Positions 50,230 to 61,338 of a DNA stretch of 64,000 bases are shown piece after piece. This DNA is from Heloderma charlesbogerti (taxonomy: Eukaryota; Chordata; Lepidosauria; Squamata; Helodermatidae): the NCBI GenBank assembly GCA_026122225.1, contig JANEZZ010001902.1, forward strand, positions 1,178,001-1,242,000. Direction: 5' to 3'. The notes under the pieces are model-generated. The model had not been told where the DNA came from. It did no database searches and was given only the letters and a program-made list of their open reading frames with translations. The position numbers and the translations under genes are program-made. The stretch's first letter is position 1. Each line of letters opens with the position of its first letter.

Positions 50230-50310
50230 TTAAGGGTGCAATCCTATGCATGTTTAGACAGAGAAATGGCCTACAACTCTGTCAAAACATGCATAGGATT
50301 GCATCCTTAA
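50230..50310. mobile_element. Minimal palindromic MITE (GCAATCCTATG-terminus family)
   Basis: TTAAGGGTGCAATCCTATGC at the left and GCATAGGATTGCATCCTTAA at the right are near-perfect inverted ends only about 80 bp apart, with AGACAGAGAAATGGCCTAC in the middle. It is the shortest copy and shows the termini most clearly. Confidence 0.85.
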
Positions 50311-51264
50311 TAACCTACTCTGATATTTCCCCCCCATCTCTTGTACGTATATGCTCACCTCTTATTCTTCCTGTTCTGGCTGAAACAAGTTCTATTTAAA
50401 ACATTGATATATCAGAACAGATTTATATGGATTCCACTTTCTCAAACCTAATTTGCAGTCACACGGCTTAATCTGACACCAGTGTTTATCTTCAGATGGG
50501 CTGGCTGTTGGGCATTCTCCTCAGTCTCAAGGCAGTCAACACTGAATCTCCCCGTAGGTGTTAAGACATGCTTGGCATTCAGAGTCTCTATCAACCTTTC
50601 TAAATGTCCAGTGGAGGCTTCTTCACATCAGAGAAAATTGACAAAGTTAATACTCCTGTGCTAGAGGCTGCAAATATAACAAGATTATAACAAGTATTAA
50701 AAAAAAAAAACTGGTTGGGCTGTGGGGGTGGAAATCTAGGTAAAGATGTCTTGAAGAGTTGAGAAGAAACTATATATATAGTTGTTTCAGTGAGGAACCT
50801 CTCACCACCACCCCCATGCAGTTATTGACTCAAAGTAGAAGCAGCCACAGGACTCCCGTAGCAGCATTTATACTGATAGCAATCTCAATTCACTGAACGC
50901 TGATTGTTATGTAGCTAAAACAGCACCATCCATGTACAAGAGGGAGATGTCAGCAAGCTCAAGTGAACCCCAAGGTTTGCAGAAATACAAACAAAATCTA
51001 TAGGAAAAACATCCTAAAGGGTGGGGGGAGCCCTCAAAAGAGCTCAATGAGCATGTCAAAAAGAGCATGTCTAGTAGGCATGGAATGCTGACTGTGTTGT
51101 GGGGGGGATAGAAAGTTGATGGGGGTGGATGGAATATCCTGGGAGAGGGCATGGCTGGCTTCCTCACTGCAGGCACACTCTACACTGTAACATTTTGTGT
51201 AAGTCTCACTTATATTACTAAAACGTATAGACCTGGTGGCACAGGTAGTGAGTATCTTCTTATA
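50311..51264. other. Unannotated flank with short poly-A run
   Basis: A run of A at 50700-50710 and GTGTTGTGGGGGGGATAG-type low complexity near 51090. No gene or repeat family recognised. Confidence 0.4.
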
Positions 51265-51611
51265 GGGCTTTTCTACATGAGGCATTTATTGCATGCTCAT
51301 CGTTCCGTACTCACAATTGTTTACGGGTTCTTTAGATGACGACATGACCCTCCAGTTTTGCTTTTGTGCCTAACCAGCACTTTCAGAAAGGTTTTTTAAA
51401 GCAGGGAAAATGTAGCATTTACTTGTGAAAGTGAAAGAAACCAATTCTTTTACTTGTGCATTTGCACTGTTCCGTAATACCACAGTGCCACCTAGAGGTT
51501 ATGTAGTGGAAAAGCAGGAAAGGAAATGCTCTTGTGTAGTGCTCAGATCTCAATTCTGTGACGATACCGAAAGTAGATACAGCTGATTAACAGGCTCGTG
51601 TAGAAAAGCTC
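51265..51611. mobile_element. Harbinger-like TIR element, uninterrupted copy (347 bp)
   Basis: It starts GGGCTTTTCTACATGAGGC and ends GCTCGTGTAGAAAAGCTC, terminal inverted repeats of about 17 bp. ATA flanks both ends (51262-51264, 51612-51614). It is the empty-site reference for the copy split by the two BovB insertions. Non-coding. Confidence 0.88.
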
Positions 51612-51639
51612 ATACATTGTACCACATAGTAATTGGGAC

Positions 51640-51798
51640 ATATGTTTAATCTTTGATATATTGACAAAAATATATTGTATTTTAATGCATTGTTTTATTA
51701 TTGTTTGAATCAAGTTTGATTTATGATTGTAAGGTATCTTGAGTACCAGTTTTCTTGGTAGAAAGGCGCAGTACAAATCAAATAAATAAACAAATAAA
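51640..51798 (+). mobile_element. Possible L2-type 3' tail
   Basis: AAGGTATCTTGAGTACCAGT, then TTGGTAGAAAGGCGCAGTAC and an AAATAAA-rich end resemble L2-type 3' termini. Confidence 0.5.
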
Positions 51799-52034
51799 TC
51801 TCACATAGATATGGTTGCAACTCAATGAGAACAGAAATAGTTTAAATTTTGCTGTTAGATTACATTTTTCTGTTCAATTAAGCCCATCTAGTCAGATGTT
51901 AAAGGTGAAATTTCATTGCCAAAATTCCAACTTTGATTGTGTTACTCAATCACAAATTTAAAAAAGGATGTTTCTAGATGTGAGCACCATATGTGACAGT
52001 GAAGAGTCAAGGATATTTTTCTAAGGTAATCCAG

Positions 52035-52384
52035 TCTGTCTGTGTCCACAACAGCCATTTGTTGTGCGCTCATCATTCCCTACTCATGGTTGTTTACAGG
52101 TCTTTTAGACAACAACATGACCCTCAGGTTTTGCTTCTGTCTGTAAACAGCACTTCCTGTGATTTCTTTTAGAGCAGGGAAAATGGGGTATTATTTCTGA
52201 TGGGGAAAGAAAACACAATGTCCTTTTGTGTATTTGCACTATTCTGCTACAGCACAGTGCCTCCTAGAGGTTATGTGGTAGAAAATCAGAATAGGAAACA
52301 CTCCTTATGTAGTGCTCAGATATCAGTTCTGTGATGGAACTGAAAGTAGACGCAGCAGATTAACAGCCTCGTGTAGAAGAGCCC
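52035..52384. mobile_element. Harbinger-like TIR element, second whole copy
   Basis: It shares the interior of 51265-51611: GCGCTCATCATTCCCTACTC, TTAGACAACAACATGACCCT, TGTATTTGCACTATTCTGCT, AGTGCCTCCTAGAGGTTATG. It ends CCTCGTGTAGAAGAGCCC. The left end is decayed. Confidence 0.8.
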
Positions 52385-53172
52385 AAGGAGGGACAAGAGG
52401 GTGACAGCTGGTGAACAGGGGTAATTTTCTCACAAGAGATTTAAATCAGTCTTGAGCATCTCCTGTGCTATCTGAGCGAATCTGCAGCCGTTGCTAATGT
52501 GGAACATAAAAAAGAAGAGACGCATATTAGTAATTTGAATTCGTATTCTGGCCAATGTGGGTTTTGTATTTCCATTATAAAGCTATTTTACCAACTACAA
52601 CAAGAAGAAGAACTTGGCTGAAAATGTTTTGACTGTTGACAACTATGCTGCCATGGCCCCAACTTTGAGCAGTAGTCCCTGCTTTGAGCAGGCATGGATT
52701 TAGAAGAGGTGCCCAAAGGTTCAGGGGAGTCCTCAGATGTGGTGGCATGGGCTATGGAGTCACCAGGTGCAGACCCTGACACCCTGGTAGTAAACATACA
52801 GTAATAATAATTAATAAAATAAATAACAATTTGCTGCCTTTCCATGACACCCAGTATCACCTGCCTGGTTTTGCTTAATGGTAAGGCCAGCCCTACATTT
52901 GTGTTGTATTGCTTGACACAATTCAGCCTTGGTGGATGATTTATGGCCCTTATGTAATTGAAAAGTCTGTTCCTGAACCCTGCATAAAACATTTACATAT
53001 GCTGTATCTAGATTGGTCAGTATTATGTCCAGATTATGGACCAATTATGTCCAGTTTGGTCAGTATTATGGCTATAAAGGCATAATAACTTTTCCAAATA
53101 ATCAGGGAAAGAGGGGTGTGTTCTTAGACATGTCACATTAATCCCCTTAGGTCAATCCTAGGTGGGTTGAAA
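52385..53172. other. Unannotated flank
   Basis: No recognised feature. Confidence 0.45.
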
Positions 53173-53213
53173 AATTTTAACAATATTAAAACAATTTTAA
53201 TATTGTTAAAATT
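53173..53213. repeat. AT-rich hairpin, 19-bp arms, 3-nt loop
   Basis: AATTTTAACAATATTAAAA (53173-53191) is followed after CAA by its exact complement (53195-53213). More AAATATTTTAAAATT follows. It could extrude as a cruciform; no associated gene. Confidence 0.9.
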
Positions 53214-53624
53214 AAATATTTTAAAATTAAATATTTAAGGCCCAGATGGGACCGTGTCCACCTATGTCATCAATCCCCACAGGCTAAAATTCTTTCCTGT
53301 TAGTTCAGGATGGTGGGAAATGTCCATAGAGGGAGCACACGGCCTGCCTAGGCCAGTTCTAGCAAGGGATGGAAATGGTGCCGTAATAGGCTCCATTGCT
53401 GTTGACACTATCAGGCTATCATCTCTTGCTATTGGTTTGAGGTAATACACACAGCGTGTTCCTAGAGGAATCACATGTCCCCTGTAGTTCAATCACGGGA
53501 GGTGCTAGAAATTTTCACCACAGAAAGGGCTTTTCCCTGGTCACCACCCACCCAATCTCTAATGGCTGGAACAGCTGGAGAGAGCCTGTAGTATGCTGGC
53601 AGTTTTCCCCATCATAATATGTAT

Positions 53625-53860
53625 GTATGTACGTATTTATTTATTGTTACATTGATATCCCACCTTTTCCTCCAAGGAGCCCAAGACAGCATTCATAGTC
53701 CTTCTCCTCCTCTCCATTTTATCCTCACAACCACCCTGTGAGGTAGGTTAGGCTGAGAGTCAATGACTGGCCCAGAGTCACCCAGTGAGCTTCATGGCGG
53801 AGTGGGGATGAGAACCCAGGTCTCCCCAATCCCGGCTCATTCCACAGTCAAGTGATGCCA
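53625..53860 (-). mobile_element. tRNA-derived SINE (CORE/MIR-like), copy 1
   Basis: CCTCACAACCACCCTGTGAG, GACTGGCCCAGAGTCACCCA and GTGAGCTTCATGGCGGAGTG are the conserved body; GGGGATGAGAACCCAGGTC is the B-box side in complement. The same repeat is at 60380-60635. Confidence 0.8.
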
Positions 53861-54739
53861 ATGTAATTTGATATGTAAATAAACGCCGTGGTACATACAT
53901 AGCCTATGACCCAGAATTTGAAGGTCTACTACTAAGATTAGGATGGGTTCCCAGCCCTCCCTGCCCCCACCTCTGCCTTTCCACAGCTGACAAGATGAAG
54001 TGTGGTAAAACATAACAGCTTTAAAGGTTAGTACCGTCTCATGTCACACAGAGTTATACACATCCCGAAAAACATCTGTGATGATCATTTGTCGTAGGTT
54101 AACTGAAGTATTTATCTGGATAGATGCCAAGAACATTTCCAAATCAATTTTTGTTCACATTCATTTACCACTCTTGCACTTAGCACTCTGCTGTCCCCAT
54201 TTTGTTGTTACAAGTCAAATACAGTGTGTAGAAATTGCCAAGGACTGGGAAAAGATTAATCTGTAACGAGTACAGTTCGCCTTATTGCACTTGTTCAGCC
54301 TTCAAATAAAATACAAAATATTAATCTGCAATACATTTTGCAATGACAATGGGTGTTTTACTAGCTTGGCATTTCATTTTTGTAAAATATGGAAGTATAA
54401 AAATAGATGGTGTAGTTTTGCAGACATTGTACAGTCTGTTTTTTCTTCTTTTTGTAGCAAACTGCATTATGAGGTTCTTCACCTTTGCCTGAGTCACCGT
54501 ACACGAAATGAGCTCCACCTCAGTAGTACATGCAAGCATGATAGATTTGGCAGAATCTGGCCCTCAGATTGCAATAAAAAATATATTGTACATTTTCATT
54601 TTCTAAGTGCTCTGCACTGCTTCTTAATACCTTCAAAGTCAGAGGGTAAATTAAAATAAACTCATACAGCATCATGAATTATGTAAGAAAACATTCAGCT
54701 CTTCATTACTATGGCAAAGTGTTCACATACTGTGACTTA

Positions 54740-55531
54740 GAATCATAGAATCATAGAATAGTATGGTTGGAAGGGTCCTACAAGGCCATCGAGTCCAACC
54801 CCCTGCTCAATGCAGGAATCCAAGTCAGAGCATCCCTGACAGACGGCTGTCCAGCTTCATCTTGAATGCCACCAGTGTGGGACAGCCCACCACCTCCCTA
54901 GGTAATTGGTTCCATTGTCGTATTGCTCTAACAGTCAGGAAGTTTTTCCTGATGTTCAGCCAGAATCTGGCTTCCTGTCACTTGAGCCCATTATTCCGTG
55001 TCCTGCACTCTGGGATGATCGAGAAGAGATCCTGGCCTTCCTCTCTGTGACCACCTTTCAAGTACTTGAAGAGCGCTGTCATATCTCCCCTCAGTCTTCT
55101 CTTCTCAAGGCTAAACATTCCCAGTTCTTTCAGTCTCTCTTCATAGGGCTTTGTTTCCAGTCCCCTGATCATCTTTGTTGCCCTCCTCTGAACCCTCTCC
55201 AGTTGTCTGCATCCTTCTTAAATTGTGGTGCCCAGAACTGGACACAGTACTCCAGATGAGGCCTAACCAGTGCTGAGTAGAGGGGAACTAGTACTTCCCG
55301 GGATTTGGAAGCTATGCTTCTATTAATGCAGCCCAAAAGAGCATTTGCCTTTTTTGCAGCCACATCACATTGTTGGCTCATATTCAGCTTGTGATCGACA
55401 ACAATTCCAAGATCCTCCTCGCTTGTAGTGTGGTTGAGCCACATATCCCCCATCTTGTAACTGTGCATTTGGTTTCTTTTTCCTAGGTGCAGAACTTGGC
55501 ATTTATCCCTATTAAATGTCATTCTGTTGAC
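54740..55531 (-). mobile_element. CR1 LINE, 5'-truncated copy
   Basis: It ends (minus strand) in the ATTCTATGATTCTATG repeat at 54740-54760. Broken frames encode [40 protein letters not shown] and [20 protein letters not shown]. It parallels 10957-11830 almost throughout and stops about 300 bp earlier at its 5' end. Confidence 0.93.
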
Positions 55532-55654
55532 TTATAGCTTTGGATACGATGCTAAAAAGAATCAATGTTGTACAGAGAGATAAGCTCTCATCAGTAAAGC
55601 ACTTCAGTCAGTCAGTCTGACTCATGCTCTAGCTCAGCGTTTCCCATATTTGTG

Positions 55655-55745
55655 ATACCTGCAATCTGATACACACTTACCTGGAAGTAAGTCTCATTGA
55701 GCCCAATGGGACTTGTTTCTGAGTAGTCATGTATAGAATCAAGCT
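55655..55745. mobile_element. Palindromic MITE remnant
   Basis: ACACTTACCTGGAAGTAAGT then CTCATTGAGCCCAATGGG gives an imperfect palindrome of the widespread reptile type. Confidence 0.5.
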
Positions 55746-56214
55746 GTTAGTTACATTTTTTCTGGATTAAAACTGGTGGCAAACTTCACTCTTGCACCCA
55801 ACAAGATACAGATACAGCCAAGGATCCCAAAAGCTACTGTAAATGTGCAGAAAGATTTGGAGGTGCCCGATGGATGTGCAATGGGCGTGTTAGATAATGT
55901 GGAAGCCTTTGCACATACAGCTGTAGGTGCAAAGGTCCCCCCTTACAGACGTTCATGCTGTGTGTGCCCATGGTAGGGGGTAGGGCTATTCAGTGTGTAG
56001 AGAACTGGGGTAAGGGCCAGAACAGCATGTTCCTGCTGAAACGTTGATAGAATGCATGCAAAAGAGAGGTTTGCCATTTTGCGTGGGGGACTGTTGATTG
56101 AGAACTACATGTTCAAGCTCCTTTGGGTGTGCGGATCTAGTCACATGGTTCTTTGGGATCCATGACTCTGTATTTAAGGGTGTTAAATACATGACTCTGT
56201 ATTTATTTCCTCTG

Positions 56215-56330
56215 TATTATAGGAAAAAAATCCTATAGCTCCCAGACTGTCCCTGTTAGCCATGCTACCTGGAGGATTCTGGGAGTTGTAGGACTTTTTT
56301 TCTGTCTAAACATGCACAGGATTGGGCCTC
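56215..56330. mobile_element. Palindromic MITE (GCAATCCTATG-terminus family)
   Basis: AGGAAAAAAATCCTATAGCTC at the left and GGGAGTTGTAGGACTTTTTT at the right are inverted arms. The right end reads AAACATGCACAGGATTGGGC. Confidence 0.65.
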
Positions 56331-56639
56331 AGATGTATGTAAGCTGTTCTGAGAGGTTTTGGCCTGGAGAGTCTATAAGTAATTTAAATAAATATTCTAA
56401 CATCGATGTAATGTGGTCCTTTATTAAATCTTATAAATTAATTTAATAATTAAAGAGCACATTTGAAACATGAGCTTGATGCTGAGCCTGAAAAGGTTAC
56501 TCCAAATTCAATAACTGTACTTCATTACTTGGCCTTTGTTTTATCTATGTGGCTACCATTCATCTCAAAAACAAATAATATTACAGCAGTGACAGTCATA
56601 GGATAAGAAGAGGATGGCGCGCTTATAGATCAGTAATTG

Positions 56640-57770
56640 GTTAAAGAACACAAAGCAGAGAATAAAAAGACAGGCTTGTTTTTGCAATGGAGGAGAGCAG
56701 TGGGGTCTTCAAAGGATTTGTGTTGGGACCAGTGCTATTTAACTTGGGGCTCATCTACACCCGGCTTTTACTCCAGGGCACATGCGAGTCCCTTGGGATA
56801 GATGACACAGTCGCGACTTCACAGCCATCCATGGTTCTCACCCAGAAAATGCGGAGTTACAAGGAGTTGTTTGCTGTGATGTTTTTCATTTGCTACAGGC
56901 TTCCCCATGCTTGTGAGCCATCTGTCCCTTCCCCAAACTGACTTCGCATTTTGCAGTGCGCGTGCTGTAGGCATGTGTACTTCCTGCGACACTCTGTGAT
57001 GCCCCTTTACTTCCCCCATCCCTTTGCAGCTGCGCAGTTACAGAAGCACAGAAAGGCGTTTTCATTTATTTAATCACACTTTTGCACATATTTGCAGCTT
57101 TGTATCTTTGCAACGGTTGCTTTTGGACTCACTACCCAAGGGCTGGGGGTGGGGGTCTTGGGGGAGGAACAACATTGCTCCGGGCACCATTTTGGAGTGA
57201 TGGCTAGGCATGTAGCGCTCACGCTTATGAGTGAGAACCATCACAAGAGTCTCAGCTGAGGAACTGACAAACTGATGGTGCGGAAATGAAGGAGCATAAA
57301 ACACCCAATTTTTATTTAAAAGGGTCAGAAAGACACAGCAGAGCCCCTCAAATACAAAACAGCCACTGAAGTGTCACACCCTGACACTCACAGGACTGTA
57401 CAGCTGTGCATTTCAGTATAATGGCAAAAAAACGGCACAGTGAGTCTGTTAGGGAAGCATGCAGTACATCGCAAGTGTATCGCAGGGCATGGTGATTTGA
57501 AGCCTCATTGTTGTGCAGTTGCGACGGGGTGGGGGGGTCAAAGCGGTGTCATATAGATGCGGCCTTGCTCATCAGTGATCTGCAGTTCGGGATGAGCAAT
57601 GAAGTGGCCAAGTTTGCAGATGACACCAAATCTTTCAGGACAGTGAAAACCTAAGCAGACTGTAAAGGATTCCAAAAAAGATCTCTCCAAACTGGGTGAA
57701 ATGAGCCACAAAATGGCAAATGGGATTCAATGTAAGTAAATGTAAAGATAAGAGATGCATTCACGGGGCT
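56640..57770 (+). mobile_element. CR1 reverse-transcriptase fragment split by a DNA transposon
   Basis: Left of the break the plus strand encodes GFVLGPVLFN; right of it, LISDLQFGMSNEVAKFADDT, together the CR1 motif GPVLFNL(x)ISDL...KFADDTK. An inserted element occupies 56747-57563. Stops follow soon after, so the copy is dead. Outer boundaries are approximate. Confidence 0.85.
56743..57567. mobile_element. 817-bp TIR element nested in CR1
   Basis: The element starts GGGCTCATCTACACCCGG and ends CATATAGATGCGGC. CTTG (or minimally TTG) is duplicated on each side, and removing the element restores the CR1 frame text. TIRs are weak but share CATCTA. No transposase ORF is visible, so it is non-autonomous. 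Confidence 0.8.
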
Positions 57771-58061
57771 CCAGATGTTGGTGGCTTGCCCTCTTGGACC
57801 TTTGGGGCAACCGAAAGGTCGCCCCAAAGTGGGGCAGTGGGGTAATGGGGCTGTTAAAGTTTTAAGATCAATTGTTTGCCTTCTGGTGAACAAGCTAGGA
57901 GTCTATAGCATTGCACTGAGGTTTTACAGGGGCTTGAACCGGGCGCAGCCCAAAATTAGCTGGTTTCCCTCCTTTCCTGGTTCCTTTGCCTGCATTCATA
58001 TTATCACCTATACCACCTATTATCAGCCTTGGTTTCCATTGGACAGAAAACCACAGTGTGA
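57771..58061. other. Unannotated flank
   Basis: An inverted repeat GACCTTTGGGGCAACC and GGTCGCCCCAAAG near 57798-57830. No family recognised. Confidence 0.4.
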
Positions 58062-58235
58062 CATGGGGCCGATCTACATTGTGCCCGCCATCGCAATGAA
58101 TTCGGTGTCCCGTCGTTAAAACGTGATTATTCACACTCACCCATTTTCCCCGTTGCAGTGCTTCATCGAATGCGTGAGCTCGGTTCACACTCGAGTGCTG
58201 TGCTGTTTTCCTGCTGTTTTCCTGCACGCGCTTCT

Positions 58236-58303
58236 CTGATCTCGGATGCTAAGCAGGGTCGGCCCCGGTCAGTAGTTGGATGGGCGACTGCCTGGGAATC
58301 AGG
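58236..58303 (+). pseudogene. 5S rRNA-like pseudogene segment
   Basis: CTGATCTCGGATGCTAAGCA, GGGTCGG, TTGGATGGG and GCCTGGGAAT follow the order and spacing of the 3' two-thirds of vertebrate 5S rRNA, including most of the internal control region (A box and C box). About one base in five differs, and the 5' third and the 3' stem are absent, so it is not a functional 5S gene. Confidence 0.88.
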
Positions 58304-58483
58304 CTTCCTGCACTGAGCAGGGGGTTGTTGTATCCCTTCAAATGAGACTAAGTTTTACCCCCTTCTATCCCTCACTCCGGATGTTTTTTTTTTAATTAAG
58401 GCGTTATCCTCGCAGAATTGGGGCTTCTCCGCAATGTTTTTTTTTCTAATTCAGGCATGATCTTCAAAGATTCGAAGTTGTGA

Positions 58484-58500
58484 AGCTTCCGAGATCAGAC
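58484..58500 (-). pseudogene. 17-bp 5S rRNA-like segment on the opposite strand
   Basis: AGCTTCCGAGATCAGAC is the exact complement of the 5S sequence GTCTGATCTCGGAAGCT. It lies 180 bp from the plus-strand segment in inverted orientation, within the same TIR element. Confidence 0.65.
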
Positions 58501-58854
58501 AAGCACACTCACATCCAGCCCTTTGCTTGTTGCTGAGGAAATGGGGGCTGCTGAGGAAGCTATGAGATCAGTAGCCGGAAGAAGACATGGGGCCGTCGAG
58601 AGCTGTGATTGGACAGGAGGGAAATACAAACACCGCCATATATGGACAGGCAGGGGAGGGGATTACGACCGGATACGGTAGCGAAGGTGGAAAATCAGAG
58701 CACATTAAGGGGAAATACCGGGATATTAGGGTATTGAAAGCGGGAGCACGGAAGTGGGAAATTCTGGTTCCAATTCGCTACTGCGTAGTGTGAAAGGCGG
58801 GCAGTGAAACCTCATTGGAAGCGAAAAAAGGCGGTAAGTGCAGATCCAGCCATG

Positions 58855-59084
58855 ATGATTACGCCCTGCAGACCAAGGGCCTCTCTGCCCCTTCTCTGCC
58901 TCCATCTTCTCTTGCTCTAATATTGTTATTAAGAACAGTCTGCCAGTCCAATGTTAGGGCTTGGGATACTAATCAATCATTCTTTTGTAAGGAAAATATT
59001 TTGAGATGCCCAGTTAATTCACCCACTTGGCTCCCTGGTGACTGCCCTTGCTACCTGTCTATTAAATTACTGGCTTGGGCTTAG
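58855..59084. other. Unannotated flank
   Basis: Nothing recognised. Confidence 0.4.
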
Positions 59085-59935
59085 AGAAGCCATCTGTCTT
59101 GGCGCTTGGATCTATTGAGTCACACAGACAACAACTTAGAAATAGAAAAGAATGCTTTTATTGATCAGAAAGATGATTTCACACACAACCCACTCAACCT
59201 TAGTACAGAAATAGAAAAGATATAAAGTTAGACTTACAGTATGTTGCCGGCAAAAGACTCTGCTACCACTTAAAGCTCTTCTGAATGGAGCTGAAGAAAG
59301 CACTAGAAAGCAGAACCTAGAACTCTGGGTGGGGCTTTCTTTTATACCTTAGTACTTTGCCAGCTTCTATGCCCATTGCCATACATGGAAACTCTAATGT
59401 TTTAAAGTCACTGATTGGTTACAGCAGGGTGGTCTAGCGTCCTCAGAGGAAAAAAGGAAAAGGAAAGGTTCCTCCTGTGCAAGCACCGGGTCATTACTGA
59501 CCCCTAGAGGGACGCCGCTTGTGCTGGTGTTTTCATGGCAGACTGTAGCAGGGTGGTTTGCCATTGCCTTCCCCAGTCGTGACTACCTTTCCCCCAGCAA
59601 GCTGGGTACTCATTTTACCGACCTCGGAAGGATGGAAGGCTGAGTCGACCTGAGCCGGCTACCCGAGACCCGGCTTCTGCTGGGACCCCTCCTCAAAACC
59701 AGGGTGCCGCCTTCTTGCCTACGTGTCTACTGTCACATCTTGTTTACCAGTCAGTTCTGCAGAAATCCATAAGTTTCCCAGTTTGTTCTCTGTACTCACT
59801 TCTGTCTACATGTTTGTTCCCCTATGGGGCAAGAACCCACAGCCCATTATGGTAAAATTTCCCATTGTCTACCCATGCTGGCAGCTAGGCCAAAACCAAA
59901 CTTTCATTCAGCAAGCCTTTTAAGCAGCTTCTTCA
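59085..59935 (-). mobile_element. LTR-like sequence interrupted by a SINE
   Basis: On the minus strand a TATAAAAG box near 59340-59346 is followed about 185 bp later by a GATCAATAAAAG polyadenylation signal near 59157, the spacing of an LTR. Upstream (U3) sequence would continue to about 59935 with a SINE inserted at 59455-59700. Ends are not defined. Confidence 0.4.
59455..59700 (-). mobile_element. tRNA-derived SINE with (CCTTT)-type tail
   Basis: In reverse complement the tail is CCTTTCCTTTTCCTTTT. The body includes GGTTTGCCATTGCCTTCCCC, TGGGTACTCATTTTACCGAC and CTCGGAAGGATGGAAGGCTG on the plus strand. It is a family known by eye from squamate genomes and has a tail similar to the SINE at 27948-28293. 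Confidence 0.7.
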
Positions 59936-60379
59936 AAGCTAGGGCTCTTCGGTGGGCCTGATGTAACCTTGGCTTTGATAAACTTTTTCACATTCACAAA
60001 CCCCTATGCTTTGTTTCTGTAAATATTGGTGGTATAAGTAAACTTGAAAATGGAATCTTTGTGCCAAGCTTTTTCTCCCCCACTTTCGTCTAGCACACCT
60101 CTGCAAAAGATCCTAGCGGTTTGGTGCCATTTGCATATAAGTATCCAGACATGGGTTCACTTGCTTGTGTGAATGACGACACAGGGAGCAGTCCCAGTAA
60201 TAGAGGCTAAGCTGAAAGTTCTTCAATGAACCTATTTTGCTCCTAAGTAATGCTTTCAGGTGGGGGAGAAGGTTTCATGACCCTCTTCACCTTTTTTTTT
60301 TCTTCTGCTGTTACTCGTTCATGGTCCTGGGTACCATTTTTTTCATTGTACTGCTGAGTGCCATTTCCCCCTTTATTTT
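59936..60379. other. Unannotated flank
   Basis: Nothing recognised except T-rich runs. Confidence 0.45.
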
Positions 60380-60635
60380 ATTTTATTTTATTTTATTATT
60401 TATTTATTACATTTATATTCCTCCTTTTTTCCTCCTTCAGGGACCCAAGGCGGTGTACATAGTCCTCTTCCTCCTCCATTTTATACTCACAACAACTCTG
60501 TGAGGTGGGTTGGGCTGAGAGTCTGTGACTGGCCCAAAGTCACCCAGTGAGCTTCCATGGCTGAGTGGGGACTAGAACCCGGATCTCCTGACTCCCAGTC
60601 CAACACTCTAGCCACTACCCCACATGGTTCTCACA
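60380..60635 (-). mobile_element. tRNA-derived SINE (CORE/MIR-like), copy 2
   Basis: In reverse complement the head reads GTGGGGTAGTGGCTAGAGTG (A box) and GATCCGGGTTCTAGTCCCC (B box). The body GTGACTTTGGGCCAGTCAC and the tail GGGTCCCTGAAGGAGG are followed by a (AAAT)n end at 60380. A (TTTTA)n run lies at its 3' end. Confidence 0.85.
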
Positions 60636-60859
60636 GATTTTATCCAGCCCCAAATCCTCCCTCTCACAGAGCATGCTCCTGCCCAATCACAGTGATACTA
60701 AATTCCAAGATTTCTCCATTGTTTTCTACAGATAACTTTCAGTCCTGCCTCAGGGGAGACCAAATATAGCATTTAACTGAACCTGGAAATTCCCTTCCCA
60801 GACAATATGATGAGTTATTCAAATATATGTTCTTACCTCTGTGGTGAGGCCTTGCCCCA

Positions 60860-61338
60860 AATTCCTTCCTTTGTGGAGGTAACATGGTCATCTACCAGGA
60901 GCAGGGCCTTTTCTGTGGTGTCTCTGTGATGTCATTTTTCTATTTTATATGGCTGGGACAGATTATTTTGTGACATACTGCGCTGCTACATTTGTTAAGC
61001 TGGCTGAAGAGGAAGTCTTTTATCTCAGCAGATGATAATATAGACCGTTGATGCTAATTTAATAATTCTTAGCATACAATCAGTTGTTGATGGTTTGTTA
61101 AAAGATTACTTATTTTCCTATTATTATATTTAGCCTGATTTTTTTGTATGTTGACACCCTGTATCTTTCTTGCTTTGTGTTTTTAGTCTGATATATATAC
61201 AAAAGCCTGGCTCTCCAGCAATAAGCTAAACTAAACCATTTTATATGGATTGTTTTTCTTTGTATTTTTAAGGAATTGTCAACTGCCTTGTGAGCAGATT
61301 TCAGTTGAAAAGCAGTCTATAAATATTATAAATACATC
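60860..61338 (+). mobile_element. L2-like LINE 3' fragment
   Basis: AGCAGGGCCTTTTCTGTGGTG recalls the RAFSVV motif of L2 reverse transcriptases. The 3' end AACTGCCTTGTGAGCAGAT, AAAAGCAGTCTATAAATAT is the usual L2-type tail. Confidence 0.55.

Larger units (their letters stand above)
58062..58854. mobile_element. 785-bp TIR element containing 5S rRNA-like sequence
   Basis: The element 58066-58850 starts GGGCCGATCTACATTG and ends with the imperfect complement CGGTAAGTGCAGATCCAGC. CATG flanks both ends (58062-58065 and 58851-58854). Termini resemble those of 56747-57563. The interior is CpG-rich and holds a 5S-like segment on each strand. The plus-strand frame at 58587-58793 is not recognisable as protein. 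Confidence 0.75.

Noticed and set aside
58236..58303. Functional 5S rRNA gene
   Set aside because: The 5' third and 3' stem are missing and about one base in five differs in the rest.
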